From Thermaceae bacterium (lineage in GTDB: Bacteria > Deinococcota > Deinococci > Deinococcales > Thermaceae), in NCBI GenBank assembly GCA_015478585.1, contig JADMIM010000021.1:1-44449 (forward strand): a stretch of DNA of 44,449 nucleotides, read 5' to 3'. Of the stretch, positions 24,197 through 32,296 are shown in pieces. Under the pieces are notes generated by a model. The model did not search any database and had not been told where the DNA came from. It saw only the letters and a program-made list of their open reading frames with translations. Every line of letters begins with the position of its first letter. Positions within the stretch are counted from its first letter, which is position 1. Position numbers and translations under genes: made by a program.

Positions 24197-25147
24197 AGCT
24201 GGATTCAGAACCTTCTCTATTTTTTCCACTGCGTCTTGTGGCAAGTCCACCCCACCTGCGCCCAGGCTCTCCTGGAGTTGCTCGGGTTTGGTGGCCCCAG
24301 TAATGGCGCTACTCACGCCTTTTTGCCGTAGCACCCAAGCCAAGGCCAGTTGGGTGCGGGTGAGGCCCAGGCCGTCGGCTATCTTTTTCAGGGACTTGAC
24401 TTTCTTGGCGTTTTCCTCGGTCATGTAACGGCTGCTGAACTGAGGATAGCGCTCGAAGCGGCTGCCCTCGGGAATCCCCTTGTCGTAGCGCCCGGTCAAC
24501 ATTCCCTGCCCCAGGGGGCTCCAGACCACCATGCCCATTCCAGCTTTTTCGGTTTCGGGCAGGATTTCCTTCTCCACCCGTTCACGGTAGAGCATCGAGT
24601 ATTGCGGCTGCTCGACTACCGGTGGGTGAAAGTTGTTGGCGCGGGCAAAGTTCACGGCCTCCACGATGCGAACGGCGGGCCACTCCGAAGTGTCCCAGTA
24701 TAGAATCAGCCCCCGGTCAATCAGGCTGGACATGGTAGGAACCAGTTCTTCCATGCTCACCTCGGGGTCGTAGCGGTGGCAGAAGTAGAGGTCTATGTAG
24801 TCGGTATTCATGCGCTTCAAGCTCTTGCCGATGCTCTCGAGGATATGCTTGCGGCTCAAGCCCCGGTCGTTCACGTCATCGGACATCGGCCAGAACAGCT
24901 TGGTGCTCATCACCAGGGTGTGGCGAGAAAACTCTGACAGGGCCTTGCTCATCAGCTCTTCGCCTTGACCACGTGCGTAGGCATCGGCGTTGTCAAAGAA
25001 GTTGACCCCACTGTCGTAAGCGATGCGGACAATATCCCTGACCTTTTCTTGGTCTTTTACCACGTCGCCGTAGGTAGTCCAGGCTCCCAGTGAAATCTCC
25101 GAGACCTTGATACCCCACTGGCCTAACTTGCGATAGCGCATTGGCAT
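24194..25147 (-). CDS. Aldo-keto reductase
   Basis: The ATG at 25147 is preceded by GGAGGAAACACT, a strong ribosome site, giving 317 residues; the longer upstream frame is not conserved. The TIM-barrel NADPH-dependent reductase shows NFFDNADAYARGQGEE with the catalytic Asp and Tyr, STKLFW with the catalytic Lys, YFCHRYDP with the His, and the cofactor-binding end AITGATKPEQLQES. It is closest in pattern to the KCNAB-like (potassium channel beta subunit) branch, which reduces aldehydes and ketones. Its substrate is unknown. Confidence 0.9.
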   Translation of the reverse strand: MPMRYRKLGQWGIKVSEISLGAWTTYGDVVKDQEKVRDIVRIAYDSGVNFFDNADAYARGQGEELMSKALSEFSRHTLVMSTKLFWPMSDDVNDRGLSRKHILESIGKSLKRMNTDYIDLYFCHRYDPEVSMEELVPTMSSLIDRGLILYWDTSEWPAVRIVEAVNFARANNFHPPVVEQPQYSMLYRERVEKEILPETEKAGMGMVVWSPLGQGMLTGRYDKGIPEGSRFERYPQFSSRYMTEENAKKVKSLKKIADGLGLTRTQLALAWVLRQKGVSSAITGATKPEQLQESLGAGGVDLPQDAVEKIEKVLNPA

Positions 25148-25247
25148 AGTGTTTCCTCCGAGGGCAATCTTACGCCCCGGCGCGAGGGAAACTGTGACCC
25201 GTAGCCCCCGAGTGGGAGTTTGCCACAGGATAAAAGTCCAGGTTTGC

Positions 25248-25262
25248 CATAATGAGCTGGTG
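25248..25262 (+). promoter_or_regulatory. Leaderless promoter of the VOC-family gene
   Basis: CATAAT (25248-25253) followed by 6 nt and GTG (25260). The geometry matches the other leaderless promoters in the window and supports choosing this GTG over more upstream starts in the same frame. Confidence 0.45.
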
Positions 25263-25661
25263 TACACCACCCGTTTGCGCTATGTTCATCTGAGAGTGGG
25301 CCATTTGGAGGCCAGCGTCACTTTCTACACCCGCTTCCTTGATCTGCAAGTCTCCGAGCGCTTCGACCAGACCTCGCTGCTGGTTTCTTCCCAAAACGAC
25401 GCGCATTTTGAGTTGGCCCTGAGCGAGGGAAAACCGGGTGGCCCGGTGACTTTGGGATTTGCTGTGGACTCGGAGGAAGATTTTGCGGCAGCCAGGGAGT
25501 TTGTGAGGCTCGAGGAGGTACCTTTTCAGGTGGAAGACAGGGGCACGGCCTGGGTGCTGGTGTTGCAAGACCCCGATGGCAACCCTGTAGAGCTGCTACT
25601 AGACCGCCGCCGAAGCGGTGGGCGAGCCTTCTGGCGGGGGGAGACTCGAGTTCTGGATTGA
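25260..25661 (+). CDS. VOC-superfamily (glyoxalase/dioxygenase-like) protein
   Basis: The 133-residue protein has the paired beta-alpha-beta-beta-beta pattern of the vicinal oxygen chelate fold: RYVHLRVGHLEASVTFYTRF at the start and a second half ending LVLQDPDGNPVELLLDRR, with a metal-ligand His near the start and Glu near the end. It resembles glyoxalase I or small resistance and dioxygenase proteins; the reaction cannot be assigned. It is divergent from the aldo-keto reductase, and the two may both handle reactive aldehydes, which is only an inference. Confidence 0.8.
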   Translation: MYTTRLRYVHLRVGHLEASVTFYTRFLDLQVSERFDQTSLLVSSQNDAHFELALSEGKPGGPVTLGFAVDSEEDFAAAREFVRLEEVPFQVEDRGTAWVLVLQDPDGNPVELLLDRRRSGGRAFWRGETRVLD

Positions 25662-25942
25662 AGGCCTGTGGCTCATTCTTTATTTCCTAAGCACTTTTAG
25701 GCTCGCCTATTACGCGCTTGGAAATTGCCCATCCAGGCCGTCAATACTGAAATTTTGCGCAAATAAACCTTGTCCTGGACAAACTTAGATATGGGCTGTC
25801 AGAGACAATGTTTCTATGACCTTTGTAGATCAAGTCAAGCGCTGACATAGCATTTGTATTAGTCGCTGATAGCTTATAGCTGCCTCCAGAACGACAGCTC
25901 GAGCTAGTTCTAGTAGTCGTTTGACTCACAATTCCATAAAGC
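25662..25942. other. AT-richer gap without a recognised gene
   Basis: No credible gene. A 13-nt palindrome TTGTCCTGGACAA is present at 25770-25782. Base composition is lower in GC than the neighbours, suggesting decayed sequence. A short open frame on the minus strand has no recognisable features. Confidence 0.5.
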
Positions 25943-25970
25943 AAAAGAGCGAACCCCAAAGGCTCGCTCT
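25943..25970 (-). terminator. Intrinsic terminator of the ABC ATPase gene
   Basis: GAGCGAACC (25947-25955) pairs with GGCTCGCTC (25961-25969) with one mismatch and a 5-nt loop. On the minus strand the hairpin is followed by TTTTGCTTTAT. It lies 18 nt past the stop codon. Confidence 0.7.
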
Positions 25971-25987
25971 AAGTGCTTGGGTTGGGC

Positions 25988-27130
25988 CTAGGCTTTGGTC
26001 ATGGCGCGGGTGTCCATCACGGTGGCGTGTCCGATGGCTTTTTCGCTGTCCACGTCAAATGCGTGCAGCTTGGAGGTATCCACCAGCAGGTTCACACTGT
26101 CACCGGGCAGCACCATAGCGTGACCGTCTACCTTGGCCGTGACCATGCTGCCGATCACGTCGGCGTGAATCTCGGTTTCAGCACCCAAGGGCTCCACCAC
26201 CTCGATCTTACCCTTAACCACATTGTTGTCCTCGGGGATGTTGGTCCAGCCTTTGAGCCCGAAGTGCTCGGGGCGGATGCCCATCCAGACCTCTTTGCCG
26301 TTGTAGGCGCGCAAGTTGCCTGCCAGGGTACTGTTGGCCTTGACCTTGAAGCCCTCACCGGTGAAGAAGACGTTCTCGCCCTCGGTGAGCACCCTAGCCT
26401 TGATGAAGTTCATGGAGGGCGAACCGATAAACCCAGCTACGAATTTGGTCTCGGGGAAGTCGTAGAGGTTCAAAGGGCTATCTACTTGCAGCACCTCGCC
26501 GTCTTTCATGACCACGATGCGCGTGCCCAAGGTCATGGCCTCTACCTGGTCGTGGGTGACGTAGACGGTAGTAACGCCCAGGCGGCGCTGGAGCTTGGAG
26601 ATTTCGGCACGCATCTCCACGCGCAGCTTGGCATCGAGGTTGGAGAGGGGCTCGTCGAAGAGAAAGACCTTGGGTTCGCGCACGATGGCCCGGCCCATCG
26701 CCACACGCTGGCGCTGCCCGCCCGAAAGCTCGCGCGGCTTGCGCTGCAAGAGGTGGTCAATCTTGATGATGCGGGCGGCATCCTTGACCCGCTTGTCAAT
26801 CTCGTCCTTGGCGACTTTGCGCAGCCGCAGGCCGAAGGCCATGTTCTCATAGACGTTCATGTGGGGGTAGAGGGCGTAGTTCTGGAAGACCATCGCAATG
26901 TCGCGGTCTTTGGGCGGCACATCGTTGACCAGGCGTTCTCCGATGAACAGCTTGCCCTCGGTGATGTCCTCGAGGCCCGCAATCATGCGCAGGGTGGTAG
27001 TTTTCCCACAACCCGAAGGCCCCACGAACACCACGAACTCGCCGTCCTCGGTCTCGAGGTTGAAATCCTTGACCGCGGTGACCTTGCCGCCGTACCGCTT
27101 GTAGACGTGCTCGAGCCTAATTTTTGCCAT
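25988..27130 (-). CDS. ugpC: Sugar ABC transporter ATPase, UgpC/MsmK/MalK type
   Basis: The 380-residue ATPase has Walker A GPSGCGKT (37-44), Q loop VFQNYALYPHMNV, signature LSGGQRQRVA, Walker B VFLFDEPLSNLDAKLR, switch His in VYVTHDQVEAMTLG, and a C-terminal regulatory domain (about 240-380) of the MalK type. These ATPases energise uptake of sugars or glycerol phosphate. No permease or binding protein gene is nearby, so it is probably a shared ATPase serving several sugar transporters encoded elsewhere. AGGAGGG lies just before the ATG. The exact symbol among ugpC, msmK and malK cannot be decided. Confidence 0.88.
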   Translation of the reverse strand: MAKIRLEHVYKRYGGKVTAVKDFNLETEDGEFVVFVGPSGCGKTTTLRMIAGLEDITEGKLFIGERLVNDVPPKDRDIAMVFQNYALYPHMNVYENMAFGLRLRKVAKDEIDKRVKDAARIIKIDHLLQRKPRELSGGQRQRVAMGRAIVREPKVFLFDEPLSNLDAKLRVEMRAEISKLQRRLGVTTVYVTHDQVEAMTLGTRIVVMKDGEVLQVDSPLNLYDFPETKFVAGFIGSPSMNFIKARVLTEGENVFFTGEGFKVKANSTLAGNLRAYNGKEVWMGIRPEHFGLKGWTNIPEDNNVVKGKIEVVEPLGAETEIHADVIGSMVTAKVDGHAMVLPGDSVNLLVDTSKLHAFDVDSEKAIGHATVMDTRAMTKA

Positions 27131-27454
27131 CGCGCCCTCCTGTTGGGCTGTACCCGCTTCCCGCGCTGTGAGTCCTGACCCTGAGGCAACAGGCCCATCG
27201 GGGAGTGGTTGTGGGTACAGAACTAGTCTAAACAGATTGCAAGTGAGGAATCAATAGCCTTTTCACCTTCAGACTCTTATACCAAAACATTGGGGCCGGT
27301 AATCGGCACGAAGTTGAATCCCGGTGAAATTTGGGATTGGTGCAGACGGCATTATCTGAAACCCTTGCCAGGGGGATTAAGCCCCCTTTAGTCCCAGCTA
27401 ACTCGAGCAGCCCCCTTTCTTGGGGATATTGACACTTGAGAGGAGTACAAAGCC
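27131..27454. other. Gap between divergent ugpC and mscL
   Basis: No gene seen. Contains a G/C hairpin, AGGGGG (27370-27375) with CCCCCT (27382-27387) across ATTAAG, followed by TTA. It resembles decayed repeat DNA; a related stretch occurs near 33890-33925. Confidence 0.45.
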
Positions 27455-27841
27455 ATGAAAGACTTGCTGGAAGGTTTCAGAAACTTTTTGTTTCGCGGCA
27501 ATGTGGTCGAGCTGGCGGTGGCGGTGATTATCGGTGCGGCTTTTGGCAGCGTGGTAACGGGGTTTACTAAATCCTTTATCGAGCCGCTGATTAAGCTGCT
27601 TTTTGGCAGCAGCGACCCCGCCAAGGCCCTCGAGGGCCTTGGCTTCGGCCCTTTTCCCATGGGGGTGTTTCTAGCGGCGGTGCTCAACTTTTTGATTATT
27701 GCCTCGGTGCTGTATTTCTTGGTGATTCGGCCCTTTGGCCGTTTCGCGGCTCAACTGGCTGCCCACACCGCTCCCCCCGAGGATTTGAAAGTGCTACGGG
27801 AAATCCGTGATTTGCTCAAGGAGCAGACCCGCAAAGAGTAA
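27455..27841 (+). CDS. mscL: Large-conductance mechanosensitive channel MscL
   Basis: The 128-residue protein opens with the MscL signature KDLLEGFRNFLFRGNVVELA, followed by VAVIIGAAFGSVVTGF (first transmembrane helix, about 17-40), an outside loop, a second helix (about 67-92, ending YFLVIRPF) and a charged C-terminal helix. It forms a pentamer that opens under membrane tension to release solutes during osmotic downshock. GAGAGGAG precedes the ATG. It is convergent with icd, with a gap of 22 bp. Confidence 0.95.
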   Translation: MKDLLEGFRNFLFRGNVVELAVAVIIGAAFGSVVTGFTKSFIEPLIKLLFGSSDPAKALEGLGFGPFPMGVFLAAVLNFLIIASVLYFLVIRPFGRFAAQLAAHTAPPEDLKVLREIRDLLKEQTRKE

Positions 27842-27863
27842 GGGTTGCCCGACCCCATCCTGG

Positions 27864-29138
27864 CTACATATTGCTTACCAAGGCCTGCCCGAACTCGCTG
27901 CACTTGAGCAAGGTGGCTTGGCGACCTTCGGCTACCATCAGCCGGTGGAAGTCGTAGGTCACGCGGCCTTGAGCGATGGTCTTGGCAATGGAGTTCAGGA
28001 TAAGGTCGGCGGCCTCGCTCCAGCCCATAAAGCGCAGCATCATCTCGCCGGAGAGAATCACCGAACTGGGGTTTACCTGGTCTTTGCCCGCATACTTGGG
28101 TGCGGTGCCGTGAGTAGCCTCAAAGACCGCGTGACCGGTGTAGTAGTTGATGTTGGCACCGGGCGCGATGCCAATGCCCCCGACCTGAGCCGCCAGAGCA
28201 TCGGAAAGATAATCCCCGTTGAGGTTGAGGGTCGCTACCACGCTGTACTCCGAGGGACGCAGCAAAATCTGCTGCAAGAAATTGTCGGCGATCATGTCTT
28301 TGACCACGATTTGCTTGCCGGTCTGGGGGTTCTTGAAGGTTTGCCAGGGGCCGCCATCTAAATCGGTTGCCCCATATTTGCTCTTAGCGAGGGCATAGCC
28401 CCAGTCGCGGAAGGCCCCCTCGGTGAACTTCATGATGTTGCCCTTGTGAACCAGCGTGACCGAGGGCAGGTCGTTTTCGATGGCGTAGTTGAGGGCGGCT
28501 TCTACCAGGCGCTGAGTGCCTTCTTCCGAGACCGGCTTGATGCCGATGCCTGCCGTGTTGGGAAAGCGAATCTTGGAATAGGGTTTGGGGAAGTTGGCTT
28601 TGAAGAACTCCAAAATCTGCTTGACCTCGGGTGTTCCTGCGGCCCACTCGATGCCCGCGTAGATATCCTCGGTGTTCTCGCGGAAGATGGTCATGTTGAC
28701 GAGTTCGGGGTGGCGCACCGGGCTGGGTACACCCTCGAACCACTGCACCGGACGCACACAGGCGTAGAGGTCGAGTTCTTGGCGCAGGGCCACGTTAATC
28801 GAGCGGATGCCACCGCCCACGGGGGTGGTCAGGGGGCCTTTGATGGCGACCAAATACTCGCGAATGAAGGCTAAAGTTTCCTCGGGCAGCCAGACTACCT
28901 CGCCATAGACCGCGTTGGCCTTGTCACCCGCATAAATTTCGGCCCAGGCGATTTTGCGCTTGCTGCCGTAGGCTTTTTCTACTGCCGCGTCCAGCACCGG
29001 CTGTGAGGCTCGCCAGATGTCGGGGCCAGTACCGTCACCCTCGATGAATCCGACAATCGGACGGTCGGGGACTTGCAGCTTGCCGTTGTGGATTTGAATC
29101 TTCTCGCCCTGCGGAACCTGAACGTGTTTGTAGGCCAT
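27864..29138 (-). CDS. icd: Isocitrate dehydrogenase, NADP type
   Basis: It oxidatively decarboxylates isocitrate to 2-oxoglutarate in the TCA cycle. From the ATG of [10 protein letters not shown] the protein has 424 residues, the usual size. Motifs are [12 protein letters not shown] near residue 30, the substrate loop [47 protein letters not shown], and the cofactor region [17 protein letters not shown]. The long upstream frame includes heptamer repeats and is not coding. An ATG five codons earlier is an alternative start. Confidence 0.94.
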   Translation of the reverse strand: MAYKHVQVPQGEKIQIHNGKLQVPDRPIVGFIEGDGTGPDIWRASQPVLDAAVEKAYGSKRKIAWAEIYAGDKANAVYGEVVWLPEETLAFIREYLVAIKGPLTTPVGGGIRSINVALRQELDLYACVRPVQWFEGVPSPVRHPELVNMTIFRENTEDIYAGIEWAAGTPEVKQILEFFKANFPKPYSKIRFPNTAGIGIKPVSEEGTQRLVEAALNYAIENDLPSVTLVHKGNIMKFTEGAFRDWGYALAKSKYGATDLDGGPWQTFKNPQTGKQIVVKDMIADNFLQQILLRPSEYSVVATLNLNGDYLSDALAAQVGGIGIAPGANINYYTGHAVFEATHGTAPKYAGKDQVNPSSVILSGEMMLRFMGWSEAADLILNSIAKTIAQGRVTYDFHRLMVAEGRQATLLKCSEFGQALVSNM

Positions 29139-29223
29139 AGCGTTACTGAGCATAACAATCTGGAGAGTGATGAGCAATGAGCCAAAACCTCGAGCGCAGG
29201 ACGCACAGAGCGGAAGGTAAACG

Positions 29224-29251
29224 CTAAACGCCGAAAGCTGAAAGCTAAAAA
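29224..29251. repeat. Heptamer-phased degenerate repeat
   Basis: Reads CTAAACG, CCGAAAG, CTGAAAG, CTAAAAA: four consecutive 7-nt units upstream of icd. Confidence 0.55.
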
Positions 29252-29355
29252 CACAAACTACCCCCCAGACGACGTTTCTTGATAGAGCAATTATGCTGTT
29301 CTGGTACAGCTTTTGGGCCCTTTGTATTTGGCTTTTAGTTTGGGGCTGTCTGCTC

Positions 29356-29919
29356 TCACCCTTCGTTGCTGACCTGCGGTTTCTCCTCGAGCAGGGCATA
29401 AAACCCTCTGGCGTTGTGCAGATAATGGGCCAGAATCCCCGGAATTAAGCTGCCGGTGAGGTGGTAGGTTGCGCCGAACATCAGCCCGCCGAGGAAGATG
29501 AATAGCGGATAGCTCCAGGCCCGGCGGTCGGTGACTGGGTGTAGCGCAGCGAAGACCAGAGCTTGTAAACCAACCCCAATCCAGCCCCCAAATAGCGCGT
29601 TCTGAAGGGCTCCCCGAAACAGCACTTCCTCGCCCAGCCCCGAAGCCAAGGCCAGAAACAGGGCCTGATGGTGGGTCATGCCCTGTGAGCGCATGATGGT
29701 GCCGATTTGGGCATGCAGGGCCTCGGAAGCCTGAAAACTGTCGGGGAACAGTCGGGAGAAGATTAGCTCGAGGCCCATCAGGCCGTAAAAGAGCAGAAAA
29801 ACCCCGATCAGGTCGCGCAGTGGATCGAGCGTAGCCACTACTGGATAGCCTTTGAAAGCCATCCAGCCTGCACCGATGACAAAAAGTCCTATTTGCAACA
29901 AGGAAAATATGCGAAACAT
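29356..29919 (-). CDS. CPBP-family intramembrane metalloprotease
   Basis: The start is set at the ATG of [13 protein letters not shown] (187 residues); a longer frame lacks a conserved N-terminus. The protein has about six hydrophobic helices. The catalytic motifs of the CPBP (CAAX protease and bacteriocin-processing) family are present: [19 protein letters not shown] and the later LAHYLHN. Family members cleave prenylated proteins in eukaryotes or act in bacteriocin immunity or regulation in bacteria; the role here is unknown. It follows the RAM-domain gene by 40 bp on the same strand. Confidence 0.82.
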   Translation of the reverse strand: MFRIFSLLQIGLFVIGAGWMAFKGYPVVATLDPLRDLIGVFLLFYGLMGLELIFSRLFPDSFQASEALHAQIGTIMRSQGMTHHQALFLALASGLGEEVLFRGALQNALFGGWIGVGLQALVFAALHPVTDRRAWSYPLFIFLGGLMFGATYHLTGSLIPGILAHYLHNARGFYALLEEKPQVSNEG

Positions 29920-29959
29920 TCGACCTACGCACCTTCGGGGTATTGATGTTGCCCAGGGC

Positions 29960-30244
29960 TCACTGCCCCTCACTGCCAATATTGAAACCCTGCTCGAGCA
30001 GCTTGTTGGAGTAGGCCCGGAAAGCCACCAAAGTCTGGGTGCGGGCGATGCCTTTGAGCTTGCGCAGGCCCATGGTCACGATGTCGTCGAGCTTTTCAAA
30101 GTCGGTGAAGCGCAGCACGGCCACCAAGTCCCACTCCCCTGTCACCGAGTAGACCTCGGCCACGCCGGGAATTTCGGCCACGGCCTGGGCGGTCTCGGCG
30201 GTGGAATCCCTGGCGGTTTGAATCAGCACGAAGGTGGTAATCAT
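29960..30244 (-). CDS. Stand-alone Lrp/AsnC ligand-binding (RAM) domain protein
   Basis: At 94 residues the protein consists only of a RAM domain: MITTFVLIQTARDSTAETAQ, then IPGVAEVYSVTGEWDLVAVL with the ligand-loop Gly, and TQTLVAFRAY. The helix-turn-helix of normal Lrp regulators is absent. Such stand-alone domains form rings and bind amino acids, and may modulate full-length Lrp proteins. It lies in a minus-strand group with a phosphoesterase upstream and the CPBP protease downstream. Confidence 0.85.
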   Translation of the reverse strand: MITTFVLIQTARDSTAETAQAVAEIPGVAEVYSVTGEWDLVAVLRFTDFEKLDDIVTMGLRKLKGIARTQTLVAFRAYSNKLLEQGFNIGSEGQ

Positions 30245-30295
30245 GCTTTGGATGATACTCCGCGCCCGCGTTTTATTCCGGGTCTGGGCTTCCCT

Positions 30296-30988
30296 TCAGA
30301 TTTCTAAAACCAGCTTGGGCCTGAAGCGCAACACGTCGGCAGACACGAAATATAGTGGAATCCCGTTCCAGTCCTGGGGCAGCCGGTTGGGGTCGGCCCC
30401 ATGCAGGTGGCCGTAGACCACGCAGGTGGGCTTGTATTCGTCAATCAGCTCGGTAAAGCCGGTGGGGCCGCCGGTGGGGGAATAGGGAGGGTAGTGTAGG
30501 GCCAGAATCAGGTGCTGATACTCGAGCTTTTGTGTGCTCGCCAGGGAGAGCGAGAGGCGCTCGAGTTCGCGCTTGTAGATTTTCCCGTCCTCCTCGCTAA
30601 AACCGTAGCTTCCTGGGGTGTCCCAGCCCCGGCTACCGGCAATGGCGATAGTTCCAATCAGCAGAGAATCGTGCTGTAGGGCGTACATTCTCGGAGGCAG
30701 GGCTTGGCGTAGGCGGGTAATGGAGGGCCACCAGTAGTCGTGGTTGCCGCGCAGCAACACCTTGGTTGCGGGCAACCTGGCGATATCCTCCAAGTCCAGC
30801 AGGGCTTCTTTGAGCTTCATGGCCCAGGATATGTCGCCCGCCACAATCACCAAATCGTCGTCCCCTACAGTATTTCGCCACTCAGCAAAAACGGCTTCTG
30901 GATGGCCTTCCCACAGTGGCCCGAAAACGTTCATGGGTTTGGGAAATCCCCTCGAGAGGTGGATGTCGGCGATGGCAAATATGCGCAT
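30296..30988 (-). CDS. Calcineurin-like metallophosphoesterase
   Basis: The 230-residue enzyme shows all metal-binding blocks in order: FAIADIHLSR (Asp8, His10), IVAGDISW, LLRGNHDYWW, LALHYPP and VVYGHLHG. It is a two-metal hydrolase; the substrate could be a phosphoester metabolite, nucleotide or phosphoprotein. No signal peptide is seen. A 51-bp gap separates it from the RAM-domain gene. Confidence 0.88.
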   Translation of the reverse strand: MRIFAIADIHLSRGFPKPMNVFGPLWEGHPEAVFAEWRNTVGDDDLVIVAGDISWAMKLKEALLDLEDIARLPATKVLLRGNHDYWWPSITRLRQALPPRMYALQHDSLLIGTIAIAGSRGWDTPGSYGFSEEDGKIYKRELERLSLSLASTQKLEYQHLILALHYPPYSPTGGPTGFTELIDEYKPTCVVYGHLHGADPNRLPQDWNGIPLYFVSADVLRFRPKLVLEI

Positions 30989-31040
30989 AAGTTAGGGTTC
31001 CAAGCTCCAAGGTCGGAGGGAGCGGTGTTTAGTGTCGAGG

Positions 31041-31061
31041 GTCAAGAGTCAACAGTCAAGG
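31041..31061. repeat. Heptamer-phased repeat
   Basis: GTCAAGA, GTCAACA, GTCAAGG in tandem between the phosphoesterase and recX genes. Confidence 0.6.
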
Positions 31062-31115
31062 GTGGCTGGTCTTCTGTAACAATCATAATGGCCCCTTTGC
31101 AGTAGGGTAGAAGAG

Positions 31116-31571
31116 ATGAAAGAGCAAAGCCAGGAAGAGCTTTTTGCCTATGCCATTCGGGTTCTGGCGGCCAGGGCCTATTCTGAAAGCGTACTGCGGC
31201 GGAAGCTGGCCCGCCGGGGCCAGACCGAGGTGGTGAACAAGGTAATTGCTCAGGTCAAGGGGATGGGCTATCTCGAGGATGCCCAGTACGCCGAGGGCTA
31301 CGCCCGAATGTACGCCGGGCGCTGGGGAGCCGCCAAGATTCGCAAGGGGCTGCTCGAGAAGGGCGTGAACCGCGCGGTTATTGACCGAGTGCTAGCACAA
31401 ATCGAGCCTGAGACCGATGCGGTGGCCGAAGCCTTGGCTTTGCTCGAGCGTTATACCACCCGGCACAAGGGCAACAAGCCCAGGGCGGTGCGCTTTCTGG
31501 TGGGGCGGGGATACGCTCTGGGAGACGCGCTCGAGGCTTGGAAGCGCTACGAGGGCAGGGGTGAGGGGTAA
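31116..31571 (+). CDS. recX: Regulatory protein RecX
   Basis: The 151-residue helical protein has the three-repeat RecX pattern: AIRVLAARAYSESVLRRKLA, GYLEDAQYAEGYARMYAG and a C-terminal RAVRFLVGRGY. RecX caps or modulates RecA filaments. recA is not adjacent in this window. A purine-rich AGAAGAG precedes the ATG, and TAGGGT lies 7 nt before it, so either Shine-Dalgarno or leaderless initiation is possible. Confidence 0.88.
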   Translation: MKEQSQEELFAYAIRVLAARAYSESVLRRKLARRGQTEVVNKVIAQVKGMGYLEDAQYAEGYARMYAGRWGAAKIRKGLLEKGVNRAVIDRVLAQIEPETDAVAEALALLERYTTRHKGNKPRAVRFLVGRGYALGDALEAWKRYEGRGEG

Positions 31572-31587
31572 GCTCCAGCGTCTTTGC

Positions 31588-31667
31588 TAAAGCGGTTTTT
31601 TAGAAAGACTGTACCTGGTGCCTTTTTGCGGCCAGGAGTCACGGCCAAAATAGCCCAAACCGCGATA
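31588..31667. repeat. Repeat-family element upstream of the SRPBCC gene
   Basis: Begins TAAAGCGGTTTTTT and ends CAAACCGCGATA, about 80 bp, the same type of ends as the 76-bp repeats but with a different interior. Its right end, GATAGACT, could contribute the -10 of the next gene. Confidence 0.5.
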
Positions 31668-31680
31668 GACTGTCCCCTAT

Positions 31681-32118
31681 ATGCCAACCGTCCAAGCCGA
31701 ACTCTTCATCCCCAAGCCCCCCGCTGAGGTTTACGCTGCCGCCAAAGACCTCGAGGGACTCAAACCCTACCTCAAGGACGTGGAAAGCCTGAAGGTGCTC
31801 GAGCACTCTGCCGAGCGCTCCAAATCCGACTGGGTGGCGGTGGCGATGGGCAAAAAAGTCCACTGGGTCGAGGACGAGGAATGGTTCGACGCGGAGCTGC
31901 GCAACCAGTTTTCCAGCGCCCAAGGCGACTTTGACAAGTACCAGGGCTCTTGGAACTTCAAGCCCGAGGGCGAGGGAACCAGGGTCACGCTCGACCTCGA
32001 GTACGAACTCAATATCCCCATCTTTGGCGGCATTTTGCAAAAACTGATCCTCAAGCTGATGAAAGAGAACTGTGAGGGGCTCTTGCAGGGCCTCAAGGAA
32101 CGCTGCCTGACGGCTTGA
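31681..32118 (+). CDS. SRPBCC-family (START-like) lipid or ligand-binding protein
   Basis: The 145-residue protein has the SRPBCC fold pattern: VQAELFIPKPPAEVYAAAKD at the start, a central run of beta strands (VHWVEDEEWFD, YQGSWNFKPEGEGTRVTLDL) and a long C-terminal helix KLILKLMKENCEGLLQGLKE. Such proteins bind hydrophobic ligands or act as cyclases and chaperones; no specific function can be assigned. It lies just upstream of the cysS leader. TAGACT lies 9 nt before the ATG. Confidence 0.75.
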   Translation: MPTVQAELFIPKPPAEVYAAAKDLEGLKPYLKDVESLKVLEHSAERSKSDWVAVAMGKKVHWVEDEEWFDAELRNQFSSAQGDFDKYQGSWNFKPEGEGTRVTLDLEYELNIPIFGGILQKLILKLMKENCEGLLQGLKERCLTA

Positions 32119-32123
32119 TGTGC

Positions 32124-32156
32124 TACACTTTGGGCATGATGTTTGCACGATGTTGA
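32124..32156 (+). promoter_or_regulatory. Possible cysS leader peptide with its promoter
   Basis: TACACT (32124-32129) lies 6 nt before ATG 32136, the leaderless spacing seen elsewhere in the window. The ORF 32136-32156 reads Met-Met-Phe-Ala-Arg-Cys-stop, so the last sense codon is a cysteine codon (TGT). A strong terminator hairpin follows 11 nt later and cysS begins 84 nt after that. This is the expected layout of ribosome-mediated attenuation by charged cysteinyl-tRNA. No good -35 is visible, and a single Cys codon is modest evidence. Confidence 0.4.
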
Positions 32157-32167
32157 GTGCCTTATCC

Positions 32168-32212
32168 CGCCGGGGTAATGGTGTGCCTTGGGGCCTCCAT
32201 CCCGGCGTTTTT
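32168..32212 (+). terminator. Intrinsic terminator or attenuator upstream of cysS
   Basis: CGCCGGG (32168-32174) pairs with CCCGGCG (32201-32207), an inner ATGG/CCAT pair extends the stem, and TTTTT follows at 32208-32212. It may terminate the SRPBCC transcript, attenuate cysS transcription, or both. Its distance of 84 bp from cysS leaves little room for a separate cysS promoter. Confidence 0.7.
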
Positions 32213-32296
32213 CATAGCTCAGCAGCGCAGTCTGGTATCTCGAGGTGATTCTGGGCTTCTACCCTAAGCCTCTGCCTGACCCCATCGGAGATTTTC

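Noticed and set aside
25741-25959. 72-codon minus-strand ORF
   Set aside because: Low-complexity Ser/Thr-rich sequence in a decayed gap, overlapping the ugpC terminator.
25973-27178. 401-codon ORF antisense to the ABC ATPase
   Set aside because: It is a shadow of the ATPase gene, which has all Walker and signature motifs on the other strand; high GC keeps the antisense frame open.
29139-29399. Long N-terminal extension of icd
   Set aside because: It covers heptamer repeats and has no conserved residues; the enzyme has normal length from 29138.
32124-32296. T-box riboswitch before cysS
   Set aside because: No T-box consensus (AGGGTGGNACCGCG-like) is present in the leader.
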